A stretch of 64,000 nucleotides of DNA, from NCBI RefSeq assembly GCF_030450125.1, contig NZ_CP123923.1, positions 5,518,001 to 5,582,000 on the forward strand. Reading direction: 5' to 3'. Within the stretch, counting starts at the first letter, position 1, and each line of letters begins with the position of its first letter. The notes under the pieces were generated by a model that saw only the letters and a list, made by a program, of their open reading frames with translations, did not search any database and was not told the DNA's origin. Below, one piece after another: positions 34,559 to 42,074 of the stretch. The position numbers and the translations under genes were made by a program. Source of the stretch: Streptomyces sp. WP-1. GTDB lineage: Bacteria > Actinomycetota > Actinomycetes > Streptomycetales > Streptomycetaceae.

Positions 34559-35622
34559 CCACCCCCCGGACAGAACACCTCGTCCTGCCCGGGGTCCTCA
34601 CCGCCGAGCAGGCCGCCGCGACCGTACGCGGCATCCTCGCCGTGCAGCGGGAGGACGGCGCGATCCCGTGGTTCAGGGGTCACCACCTGGACCCGTGGGA
34701 CCACACCGAGGCCGCGATGGCCCTGGACGCGGCCGGTGAGCACGAGGCCGCCGAGCGCGCCTACCTGTGGCTCGCCCGGCACCAGAACGAGGACGGCTCC
34801 TGGTACGCGGCCTACGCGGACGGCGCCCACGACGAGGTCACCGACCGCGCCCGCGAGTCCAATTTCGTGGCGTACATAGCCGTCGGCGTCTGGCACCACT
34901 ACCTGTCCACGGGCGACGACACGTTCCTGGACCGCATGTGGCCCTGCGTCTACGCGGCCGTGGAGTGGGTGCTCGGCCTCCAGCAGCCCGGCGGGCAGAT
35001 CGGCTGGCGGCGCGACGAGGACGGGACGCCCACCGCGGACGCCCTGCTCACCGGCAGCTCCTCCGTCCACCACGCGCTGCGCTGCGCGCTCGCCATCGCC
35101 GAGCAGCGCGAAGAGGCGCAGCCGGACTGGGAGTTGGCGGCCGGGGCGCTGCGGCACGCGATCCGCAGGCACCCGGAGCGGTTCCTGGACAAGAACCGCT
35201 ACTCGATGGACTGGTACTACCCGGTCCTCGGCGGCGCCCTGACCGGCGCGGAGGCCGAGGCGCGGATAGCCGGGTCCTGGGACCGGTTCGTGGTGCCGGG
35301 CCTCGGGGTGCGCTGTGTCGTACCCAATCCCTGGGTGACCGGCGGCGAGTCCTGCGAACTGGCGCTCGCGCTGTGGGCGGTGGGGGAGTCGGACCGGGCG
35401 CTGGAGATCCTGAAGTCCGTGCAGCATCTGCGGGACGCCGACTCCGGTCTGTACTGGACGGGTTACGTCTTCGACGACGAGGCGATCTGGCCGCGCGAAC
35501 TGACCACCTGGACCGCGGGTTCGCTGCTGCTCGCGGTCGCCGCGCTCGGCGGGCACGAGGCGACCTGCGCGGTGTTCGGCGGTACGCACCTCCCGGCGGG
35601 CCTCGACCCGGACTGCTGCTGA
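34555..35622 (+). CDS. Prenyltransferase/squalene-cyclase-like alpha/alpha toroid protein
   Basis: A 355-residue cytoplasmic protein with no signal peptide. It shows repeating helical pairs with toroid-type motifs: VQREDGAIPWFRGHHLDPWD, LARHQNEDGSWYAAYADG and VLGLQQPGGQIGW (QxxDGSW-like). No DxDD or DxD cyclase motif is apparent, so it may be a binding or glycoside-processing (alpha/alpha) protein rather than a cyclase. GTG 34555 overlaps the methyltransferase stop (GTGA). A conserved actinobacterial GT4-MT-toroid trio is suggested by the tight coupling. Product and pathway unknown. Confidence 0.82.
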   Translation: MTTPRTEHLVLPGVLTAEQAAATVRGILAVQREDGAIPWFRGHHLDPWDHTEAAMALDAAGEHEAAERAYLWLARHQNEDGSWYAAYADGAHDEVTDRARESNFVAYIAVGVWHHYLSTGDDTFLDRMWPCVYAAVEWVLGLQQPGGQIGWRRDEDGTPTADALLTGSSSVHHALRCALAIAEQREEAQPDWELAAGALRHAIRRHPERFLDKNRYSMDWYYPVLGGALTGAEAEARIAGSWDRFVVPGLGVRCVVPNPWVTGGESCELALALWAVGESDRALEILKSVQHLRDADSGLYWTGYVFDDEAIWPRELTTWTAGSLLLAVAALGGHEATCAVFGGTHLPAGLDPDCC

Positions 35623-35741
35623 GCAGGCCCGACGCGGCCCGGCGCACCTCCCGGCGTTTCCCCCGAGTGGCGTAACCGCGGGCGCGGAGTGACGGTGGAG
35701 AAGGAAGCTCCCCATTCGGAAAGACACGTCGGGAGGACCTC

Positions 35742-36329
35742 GTGCCTGTACCGATTCGGCGTCTCTGCGTGGCGCTGGCCGTGTGCTGCGCCCTGGTGGC
35801 CGGTGGCACGGCCTGCGGAAACAGCAACGCCGGTTCCCACACCAACACCAAGACGGCGGTCACCACCGCGGCCCTGAACCAGCCGGCGGCCGAGCCCAGC
35901 CCCTCCACCTCCGCCGAGAAGCAGAAGTTCGCCAAGACCAGGTTCGTGGCGAACGCGGGCCTCGCGGCCGGAGCCACCTACCAGTGGATCTACAAGCCGT
36001 GGAAGGCGGGCAAGTTCAAGAAGGGCGCCCATGGCCGCAAGCTGGCCCTGGTGAAGGCCGGTGTCGCCGGTCTGTTCACCTACAACCGGCTGAAGGCCGC
36101 CGAGCGCAACGCCAAGGGCGACCCGCTGCTCTCCAAGGCCATCGCGCCGCTGAGCAAGAGCATCGAGAGCCTGAAGGACCTGTCGACCAAGCTGCGGCAC
36201 GGTGACACCGGCGCGGCGGGCGGCTTCAACGACGTCATCAACAACGTGAAGGACGCCGGGAAGAGCGCGGGCGCCCCGGTCAAGAACAAGGTGCCGTCGG
36301 CGGGTCAGCTCCGCAGCGGCAGCCACTAA
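35742..36329 (+). CDS. Putative lipoprotein of unknown function
   Basis: A 195-residue protein with a lipoprotein signal: basic VPIRR, hydrophobic LCVALAVCCALVAGG, then TAC GN with lipid-acceptor Cys near residue 25 (lipobox GTAC). A Thr/Ser/Pro-rich stretch follows, then a Lys-rich helical domain (KQKFAKTRFVANAGLAAGAT, YQWIYKPWKAGKFKKG). GTG 35742 has GGGAGG 6 nt upstream. No enzyme motif is seen. The strongly basic helical body could bind an anionic surface or polymer, which is speculation. The gene stands alone, with a 119-nt upstream region. Confidence 0.8.
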   Translation: MPVPIRRLCVALAVCCALVAGGTACGNSNAGSHTNTKTAVTTAALNQPAAEPSPSTSAEKQKFAKTRFVANAGLAAGATYQWIYKPWKAGKFKKGAHGRKLALVKAGVAGLFTYNRLKAAERNAKGDPLLSKAIAPLSKSIESLKDLSTKLRHGDTGAAGGFNDVINNVKDAGKSAGAPVKNKVPSAGQLRSGSH

Positions 36330-36343
36330 GTCCCCCGGAGAGT

Positions 36344-37354
36344 CTAGGAGTTCAGCTCCGCCAGCACGCGGAGTGTGCAGGGGTCCGGTGACAGGACCAG
36401 CAGGTCGGTCACCGGGCCCCTTCGCCACGACTCCAGCCGCTCCGCGATCCGTTCGCGCGGGCCGACCAGCGAGATCTCGTCGGCGAAGGCGTCCGGTACG
36501 GCGAGCACCGCCTCCTCCCGCCGCCCCGCCAGGAACAACTCCTGTACCCGGCGGGCCGCTTCGGGGTATCCCATACGGGCCATCAGGTCGGCGTGGAAGT
36601 TCCGGGAGGCGTGCCCCATGCCGCCGATGTAGAAGCCGAGCATCGCCTTCACCGGCAGCAGCCCCTCGGCCACGTCGTCGCACACCTTCACCCGGACCAT
36701 GGGCGCCACCCGGAACCCGTCGGGCAGCTCGCGCACCGAGTCGCCGTACACCTCGGGCCGGTCCGGCGCCCAGTACAGCGGCAGCCAGCCGTCGGCGATC
36801 CGCACGGTCTGCGCCACGTTCCGGGGGCCCTCCGCGCCGAGCAGCACGGGGAGACCGGGCCGCAGCGGATGCGTGATCGGCTTGAGCGGCCTGCCGAGCC
36901 CGGTGCCGTCCGGCCCCCGGTACGGCAGCGGATGAAACCGCCCGTCCAGCGACACCGGCGCGGTACGGCGCAGCACCTGCCGTACGACGTCCACGTACTC
37001 CCGGGTCGCGGTCAGCGGCGAGGCCGGGAACGGGCGGCCGTACCAGCCCTCCACCACCTGCGGCCCGGACAGCCCGAGCCCCAGCGTCATGCGTCCGCCG
37101 GAGAGGTGGTCCAGGGTGAGCGCGTGCATCGCGGTGGTGACCGGGGAGCGCGCCGCCATCTGGGCAACGGCCGTACCCAGCTCGATCCTTGAGGTCCGCG
37201 CGGCGATCCAGGTGAGCGGGGTGAAGGCGTCCGAGCCCCAGGACTCGGCCGTCCACACGGAGCCGTAGCCGAGCCGTTCCGCCTCCTGGGCGAGCGGCAC
37301 ATGGGCGGCGTCGGGGCCGCGCCCCCAGTACCCGAGCGCGAGACCGAGCCGCAT
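36344..37354 (-). CDS. LLM-class (F420-dependent type) oxidoreductase
   Basis: A 336-residue luciferase-like monooxygenase-fold oxidoreductase. Typical segments are EAERLGYGSVWTAESWGSDA, SRIELGTAVAQMAARSPVTT, MTLGLGLSGPQVVEGWYGRP and GFYIGGMGHASRNFH. Members use coenzyme F420 in actinobacteria. One homologue, Rv3520c, lies in the mycobacterial KstR regulon, so a role in steroid catabolism is plausible here. ATG 37354 follows AGGAGG with 7-nt spacing. A CTGACGTACCGTCAG operator sits 12 nt upstream of the start and is repeated exactly upstream of the hsd4B operon. Hydride donor and substrate are inferred. Confidence 0.88.
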   Translation of the reverse strand: MRLGLALGYWGRGPDAAHVPLAQEAERLGYGSVWTAESWGSDAFTPLTWIAARTSRIELGTAVAQMAARSPVTTAMHALTLDHLSGGRMTLGLGLSGPQVVEGWYGRPFPASPLTATREYVDVVRQVLRRTAPVSLDGRFHPLPYRGPDGTGLGRPLKPITHPLRPGLPVLLGAEGPRNVAQTVRIADGWLPLYWAPDRPEVYGDSVRELPDGFRVAPMVRVKVCDDVAEGLLPVKAMLGFYIGGMGHASRNFHADLMARMGYPEAARRVQELFLAGRREEAVLAVPDAFADEISLVGPRERIAERLESWRRGPVTDLLVLSPDPCTLRVLAELNS

Positions 37355-37365
37355 GCGCACCCCTC

Positions 37366-37380
37366 CTGACGTACCGTCAG
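37366..37380. promoter_or_regulatory. CTGACGTACCGTCAG operator, copy 1
   Basis: A 15-bp inverted repeat (CTGACG-N3-CGTCAG) begins 12 nt before the ATG of the F420-type oxidoreductase. An identical 15-mer, plus a shared following T, lies at 47329-47343. Confidence 0.7.
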
Positions 37381-37408
37381 TCCACCGGCCGGAGGCGACT
37401 GTACGACA

Positions 37409-37440
37409 ACGGCCCCCCGCCCGGAAGGGCGAGGGGCCGT
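37409..37440 (-). terminator. Hairpin terminator after the DUF5336-like gene
   Basis: A 14-bp stem with one mismatch (37409-37422 with 37427-37440) and a GGAA tetraloop. It lies 16 nt past the stop of the downstream-reading minus-strand gene. Confidence 0.8.
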
Positions 37441-37455
37441 GGCCGTGAGCGCTGC

Positions 37456-38262
37456 TCAGCCGCGCTGGATGCCCGAGGTGTCCTGGAGCACGCCGCGACG
37501 GCCGTCCTGGGTCTGGGCGATCAGCGTGGCACCACGCTGCTCCACCGCCAAGTACCAGGTGCCCGGCGCCAGTTCGGCGATCGGGGCGGGCGAGCCGTCC
37601 TCCGCGAACAGCGGACGGGTCACCGGCACCGCGAACCAGAACGGCGAGAAGTCCGCCGGAGCGGCGGCCTGCTGCTGCGGCGCGGCACCCTGCGCGGGCG
37701 CCGGCTGCTGCGCGCCGTACGGCTGGCCCTGCTGCGGCTGGGCGCCGTACGGCTGCTGCGGGGCACCCTGGGCGCCCGGGTAGCCGTAACCGGCGGGCGA
37801 CTGCGCGCCGTACGGGCTCGGAGCGACCGGCTTGGGCGCCGGAAGCAGCGCGCCCTGGAGCGCCGGGACCAGCGGGGCGGCGACGGCGGCACCGGCGAGG
37901 ACCAGCGCCGCGATGAACCCGAGCACCAGCCCGGCGCCCGCGTCGACCCCGTTCGGCACGTCCACCAGCGTCCAGAACAGGGTCCAGGCGGAGAGGACCG
38001 TGAATGCCGTGCCCACCACACCGAGATCCAGGCCCAGCACCTTGCGCGGCTGCGGCAGGCAGCGGTTGAGCACGATCAGCGCGGCACCGATGACGGCCCC
38101 CATGTACGTGCCGAGGCCCGTCCCGAGGTTGTCCCACACACTCTGGCTGCTCGAGTATCCGGCGGCCGAGTAGGAGTAGAGATCGAGGAACGACGCGATG
38201 AACAGCAACACCGCTGCTCCGATCACCACGCCGTCGCCTCTAGTGAGGGAGCGGATGTTCAC
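37456..38262 (-). CDS. DUF5336-like membrane protein with Pro/Gln-rich segment
   Basis: A 268-residue protein. Four hydrophobic segments (about residues 10-30, 48-66, 75-95, 105-130) start with RGDGVVIGAAVLLFIASFLD. They are followed by a repetitive cytoplasmic segment of PYGAQ / YGYPGAQ / QQPYGAQ units (residues ~145-195) and a C-terminal soluble part (FSPFWFAVPVTRPLFAEDGS). The layout resembles the actinobacterial DUF5336 family (34 kDa antigen-like). Function unknown. GTG 38262 has GAAGGACC upstream. The repeat region could vary between strains. A hairpin terminator follows. Confidence 0.8.
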   Translation of the reverse strand: MNIRSLTRGDGVVIGAAVLLFIASFLDLYSYSAAGYSSSQSVWDNLGTGLGTYMGAVIGAALIVLNRCLPQPRKVLGLDLGVVGTAFTVLSAWTLFWTLVDVPNGVDAGAGLVLGFIAALVLAGAAVAAPLVPALQGALLPAPKPVAPSPYGAQSPAGYGYPGAQGAPQQPYGAQPQQGQPYGAQQPAPAQGAAPQQQAAAPADFSPFWFAVPVTRPLFAEDGSPAPIAELAPGTWYLAVEQRGATLIAQTQDGRRGVLQDTSGIQRG

Positions 38263-38344
38263 TTCAGGTCCTTCGTGAGTCGTCTCGTCGTCGCTAGACC
38301 CTACCGTCCGCAAGATCTGGCTGTCCGGCCGGTCGAGGCCCCGG

Positions 38345-39238
38345 TCAGGACTCGCGCAGGAAACTCACGATTCCCTCGGACATCCCCCGCGCGGCCTTCT
38401 GCCGCCAGGTTCCGCTGGTCAGTAGTGCCGCGTCCTTGGTATCGCGCATGTTGCCGCACTCGATGAACACCTTGGGAACCGTTGACAGATTGAGACCGCC
38501 GAGATCGGTGCGGGTGTCCAGCGCGGTGCCGTGGCCGATGTAGTTGGACGGCGGCTCACCGGTCGTGCGGCGGAAGTCCGACGCGACGCGCTCGCCCAGA
38601 TCGCGCGAGGGCCCCACGATCGGCCGGGTGTCGGCGCCGCCCGCGTGCACGGCGCCCGGCAGGATCACATGGAACCCCCGGTCGCCCGCCGGCGCCCCGT
38701 CGGCGTGGATCGAGATCGCCGCGTCCGCGTGCGCCTTGTTGCCGATCGCCGCCCGCTCGTCCACGCACGGCCCCCAGTCCGGGCCGCCCTCGTCATGGGT
38801 CAGCCGCACGGTGGCACCCTGCCGCTCCAGCAACGCGCGCAGCCGGTGCGCCACATCGAGCGTGAACCGGGCCTCCGCGTACCCGTCGTCCGTGGACGTA
38901 CCGGTGGTGTCGCACTCCTTGCGGCCGTTGCCGACATCCACCTGCCGGTTGATCTCGGCCGTGTGCCGGAAGTTGCCGGTGTTGTGCCCCGGGTCGATCA
39001 CCACGATCTTCCCCTTGAGCGGCGCCGCGGCCTTGCCGTCGGCGCTCACGGAAGCGGACGGCGAACTCCGCCCCACCGGCTTCGCCGCACCCTCACCCCC
39101 GGCCGACCCCCCGACCGCCGCATACGCCCCCCACCCGACCAGCCCCCCGGCCACCAGGGCACCACCCGCCACGACGATCGGCACCCGCCAGGAACGACGC
39201 TGCTGCGGGGGTTCGGATTCCGGACCTGTGTATGACAC
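38345..39238 (-). CDS. N-acetylmuramoyl-L-alanine amidase (Amidase_3)
   Basis: A 297-residue cell-wall hydrolase anchored by an N-terminal helix (VPIVVAGGALVAGGLVGWGA, residues ~19-42). Zinc-binding motifs of Amidase_3 are IDPGHNTGN, EARFTLDVAHRL (Glu), SIHADGAP and VFIECGNMRD, so it should cleave the amide bond between MurNAc and L-Ala. The length of the catalytic domain (~220 aa) is standard. A Ser/Ala-rich linker connects it to the anchor. GTG 39238 has only a weak ribosome site. The adjacent methyltransferase gene ends 23 nt before its start and may be co-transcribed. Confidence 0.92.
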   Translation of the reverse strand: MSYTGPESEPPQQRRSWRVPIVVAGGALVAGGLVGWGAYAAVGGSAGGEGAAKPVGRSSPSASVSADGKAAAPLKGKIVVIDPGHNTGNFRHTAEINRQVDVGNGRKECDTTGTSTDDGYAEARFTLDVAHRLRALLERQGATVRLTHDEGGPDWGPCVDERAAIGNKAHADAAISIHADGAPAGDRGFHVILPGAVHAGGADTRPIVGPSRDLGERVASDFRRTTGEPPSNYIGHGTALDTRTDLGGLNLSTVPKVFIECGNMRDTKDAALLTSGTWRQKAARGMSEGIVSFLRES

Positions 39239-39260
39239 GTCAGCGACTCTAACCGGGACC

Positions 39261-39911
39261 TCAGATCCCCGCCCCCGTTCGCCGCAGGATCCGCAGGGAG
39301 CCGGTGGCCGAGACCTCGGTGAAGGCGCCGGAGGCGAGGGCGCGCAGGTACACCCGGTAGGGGGCCTGGCCGGTGAACTCGTCCGTCGGGTCGGGGAACA
39401 CGTCGTGGATGGCGAGCAGTGCGCCGTCGGCGAGGTGCGGGGCCCAGCCCTCGTAGTCGGCGCTCGCGTGCTCGTCGGTGTGGCCGCCGTCGATGAACAC
39501 GAAGCCCAGCGGGCCGCCCCACACCGCCGCGACCTGCGGCGACCGGCCGACCAGCGCGACCACGTGTTCTTCGAGGCCCGCCCTGAACAGCGTGCGCCGG
39601 AAGGTGGGCAGCGTGTCCATCAGCCCCACCTCGGGGTCCACCGTCTCCGGGTCGTGGTAGTCCCAGCCCGGCTGCTGCTCCTCGCTGCCCCGGTGATGGT
39701 CCACGGTCAGCGCGGTCACCCCCGCCGCCCGTGCCGCGTCGGCCAGCAGCACGGTCGACCGCCCGCAGTACGTCCCCACCTCCAGCAGGGGCAGCCCCAG
39801 CGCCCCCGCCGCCACCGCCGCCGCGTACAGGGCCAGCCCCTCGTCCACGGGCATGAACCCCTTGGCCGCCTCGAACGCGGCGAGAATCTCGGGCTGGGGG
39901 GCGGTGGCCAT
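39261..39911 (-). CDS. SAM-dependent methyltransferase (Methyltransf_24 type)
   Basis: A 216-residue class I methyltransferase. The SAM motif is LLEVGTYCGRSTVLLADAAR. FVFIDGGHTDEHASADYEGW is the characteristic FIDGxHxYE-like segment of Methyltransf_24, followed by ALLAIHDVFPDP. These enzymes often methylate sugars or natural products. ATG 39911 has GAAAGGCG upstream. It lies just upstream of the amidase in the same direction, with 22 nt between them, suggesting a two-gene transcript, but no functional link is obvious. Confidence 0.9.
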   Translation of the reverse strand: MATAPQPEILAAFEAAKGFMPVDEGLALYAAAVAAGALGLPLLEVGTYCGRSTVLLADAARAAGVTALTVDHHRGSEEQQPGWDYHDPETVDPEVGLMDTLPTFRRTLFRAGLEEHVVALVGRSPQVAAVWGGPLGFVFIDGGHTDEHASADYEGWAPHLADGALLAIHDVFPDPTDEFTGQAPYRVYLRALASGAFTEVSATGSLRILRRTGAGI

Positions 39912-39990
39912 AGGACGCCTTTCGGGGTGGCACGGCTGTTCGGCCCCATGCTGCCGCACACCTGTGAAAGGGCGTCACGCGGGGCGCCGC

Positions 39991-40060
39991 TTCAGGGGCG
40001 GGGGGCCGTGTTCATGTGCGGCTCCGCCGCGCGGGCGCGATCGGCCACAACGCGGCGCGA
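39991..40060 (+). repeat. Dispersed short repeat, longer variant (copy D)
   Basis: A variant copy beginning TTCAGGGGCGGGGGGCCGTG, running through TGTGCGGCTCCGCCGCGCGG and ending GCGCGATCGGCCACAACG. The end matches copies A-C (GATCGGCCAC). It is intergenic, between a methyltransferase gene and the end of a DHA2 exporter gene. Confidence 0.6.
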
Positions 40061-40094
40061 GCCGCGGCACAACCGATCGCACCACGGCGTTCCG

Positions 40095-41840
40095 CTACAA
40101 ACTCACCGTCTCACCCGGCAGGGAGAGGTCCAGCTCGACCGCCCTCTCCGCACCGGAGTGCGAAGCGGAGGAAGCGAGCGGCCCATGCCCGTACGCCCTC
40201 GCGGCGAGTACATACGCCCCCTCCGCCGGCACCGCCAGCTCGTACCGGCCGCCCTCGTCGGAGACGGCCGCCCCGGCTTGCCGGCCGCGGTGGTCGATCA
40301 GCGTCACCTTGGCCCGCGCGACGGGCGCCCCCGCCGCGTCCAGCACCCGCCCCCGGAACCCCCGCAGCACTTCCTCCGCCAGCTCCAGCACCGCGTCGTC
40401 CTCCTCGCTGCTGGCCCGCAGTCGCACCTGTCGCACCGGGCGGCCCGTCCTCGGCAGGCACAGGGCCAGCACCAGACCCGCCGCCACCGCGCCCGTCGCG
40501 ATGAGGAACGACACCCGGAACCCGTGCATCGTCGGGATCGCCATGCCCCCCACGGTGTGCGCCGTGTTGGCGAGCACCATGCCGACGACGGCGCTCGACA
40601 CCGACGTACCGATCGAGCGCATCAGCGTGTTGAGCCCGTTCGCCGCGCCCGTCTCCGACGCCGGCACCGCGCCGACGATCAGCGCGGGCAGCGAGGAGTA
40701 CGCGAGCCCGATGCCCGCGCCGAGGATCACGGACGTGAGGATCGTCTCCCAGGCCGCCTGCATCAGGCCGAGCCCGCCGCCGTAGCCGATCGCGATGATC
40801 AGCAGGCCGATGATCAGGGTGGTCCGGGGGCCGTAGCGTGCGGAGAGCCGGGCGTACACCGGCGCGGTGAACATCATCGTCAGGCCCAGCGGCGCCACGC
40901 ACAGACCGGCGACGACCATCGACTGGCCGAGCCCGTACCCCGTGGCCTTCGGCAGCTGGAGCAGCTGGGGCAGGACGAGCGAGACGACGTAGAACGCGAC
41001 GCCGACCATGATCGACGCCAGGTTGGTGAAGAGCACCGCGGGGCGCGCGGTGGTGCGCAGGTCGACCAGCGGCGCCTTGGCACGCAGCTCGAACAGGCCC
41101 CAGAGGAGAAGGACGACCACGGCCGCGGCGAACAGGCCGAGCGTCGTCGCCGAGGACCAGCCCCAGTCGCTGCCCTTGGTGATGGGCAGCAGGAGCAGCA
41201 CCAGGCCGGCGGAGAGCCCGAGCGCGCCGGGCAGGTCGAAGGAGCCCGCCGCGCGCATCGGGGACTCGGGGACGGTGAGCAGGGTGAGGGCGATGGCGAG
41301 CACGCCGAGGCCGGCGGCGCCGTAGAACAGCGCGTGCCAGTCCATGTGCTGGGCGACCAGCGCGGCGGCGGGCAGGGCGAGGCCACCGCCCACGCCTATG
41401 GAGGAACTCATCAGGGCCATGGCCGAGCCGAGCCGTTCGCGGGGCAGCATGTCCCGCATCAGGCCGATGCCGAGGGGGATCGCGCCCATGGCGAAGCCCT
41501 GGAGGGTACGGCCCGCGATCATGACGAGCAGCTGGCTGGTGAGCGCGCTGACCAGCGCGCCGACCACCATCACGGCGAGGCTGGCGATCAGCATGCGCCG
41601 CTTGCCGTACAGATCGCCGAGCCGGCCCATGATCGGGGTGGCGACGGCGCCGGACAGCAGGGTCGAGGTGAGCACCCAGGTGGCGTTGCTGGGCGCGGTG
41701 TGCAGCAGCTGGGGCAGGTCTTTGATGACCGGCACGAGCAGGGTCTGCATCACCGCGACCACGATGCCCGCGAAGGCGAGCACCGGGACGACGGCCCCGC
41801 TCGCCTCGCGCCGCGGTGCGTCGGTCGTCGTGTGGGTCAT
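40095..41840 (-). CDS. DHA2-type MFS exporter with C-terminal carboxypeptidase-regulatory-like domain
   Basis: A 581-residue exporter. A 14-helix DHA2 body (residues ~15-475) has the loop motif GRLGDLYGKRRM and the family stretch LQGFAMGAIPLGIGLMRDML. The last ~85 residues form a soluble Ig-like domain: RGFRGRVLDAAGAPVARAKV, then VSDEGGRYELAVPAEGAYVL, a clear carboxypeptidase-regulatory-like (CarboxypepD_reg) pattern. Its placement on a pump is unusual. ATG 41840 has GGGAGG at 9-nt spacing. It is divergent from a second DHA2 gene across an AAGCAAC-N6-GTTGCTT site. Substrate unknown. Confidence 0.9.
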   Translation of the reverse strand: MTHTTTDAPRREASGAVVPVLAFAGIVVAVMQTLLVPVIKDLPQLLHTAPSNATWVLTSTLLSGAVATPIMGRLGDLYGKRRMLIASLAVMVVGALVSALTSQLLVMIAGRTLQGFAMGAIPLGIGLMRDMLPRERLGSAMALMSSSIGVGGGLALPAAALVAQHMDWHALFYGAAGLGVLAIALTLLTVPESPMRAAGSFDLPGALGLSAGLVLLLLPITKGSDWGWSSATTLGLFAAAVVVLLLWGLFELRAKAPLVDLRTTARPAVLFTNLASIMVGVAFYVVSLVLPQLLQLPKATGYGLGQSMVVAGLCVAPLGLTMMFTAPVYARLSARYGPRTTLIIGLLIIAIGYGGGLGLMQAAWETILTSVILGAGIGLAYSSLPALIVGAVPASETGAANGLNTLMRSIGTSVSSAVVGMVLANTAHTVGGMAIPTMHGFRVSFLIATGAVAAGLVLALCLPRTGRPVRQVRLRASSEEDDAVLELAEEVLRGFRGRVLDAAGAPVARAKVTLIDHRGRQAGAAVSDEGGRYELAVPAEGAYVLAARAYGHGPLASSASHSGAERAVELDLSLPGETVSL

Positions 41841-41889
41841 TGAGGGCGGCCTCCCGTAGACATGAGTGCGGGGTAAACCTCGTATGCAC

Positions 41890-41909
41890 AAGCAACTATT
41901 CCGTTGCTT
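41890..41909. promoter_or_regulatory. Inverted repeat between divergent DHA2 exporter genes
   Basis: AAGCAAC (41890-41896) and GTTGCTT (41903-41909) flank TATTCC in an AT-rich stretch. This is a typical MarR/TetR-type operator position, but no such regulator gene lies next to either pump. Confidence 0.6.
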
Positions 41910-42074
41910 CGGGCCCCTAATGATTATTTGACCATCCTATGGGTTTCTGAGGCACTGTCAGGGGCTGTGGGTAGTACCGACGGCGTGACCAGGGCGGGCG
42001 GGGTGACGTAGTCCGCGCGGAGTAGGACCCCTGGTCCGAAATGCCGATGCAAGGACCGCAACCGGCCTGAGACC

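Noticed and set aside
38263..38344. Search for a terminator or regulatory RNA between the DUF5336-like and amidase genes
   Set aside because: Only weak GC-rich complementarity, nothing above background for this base composition.
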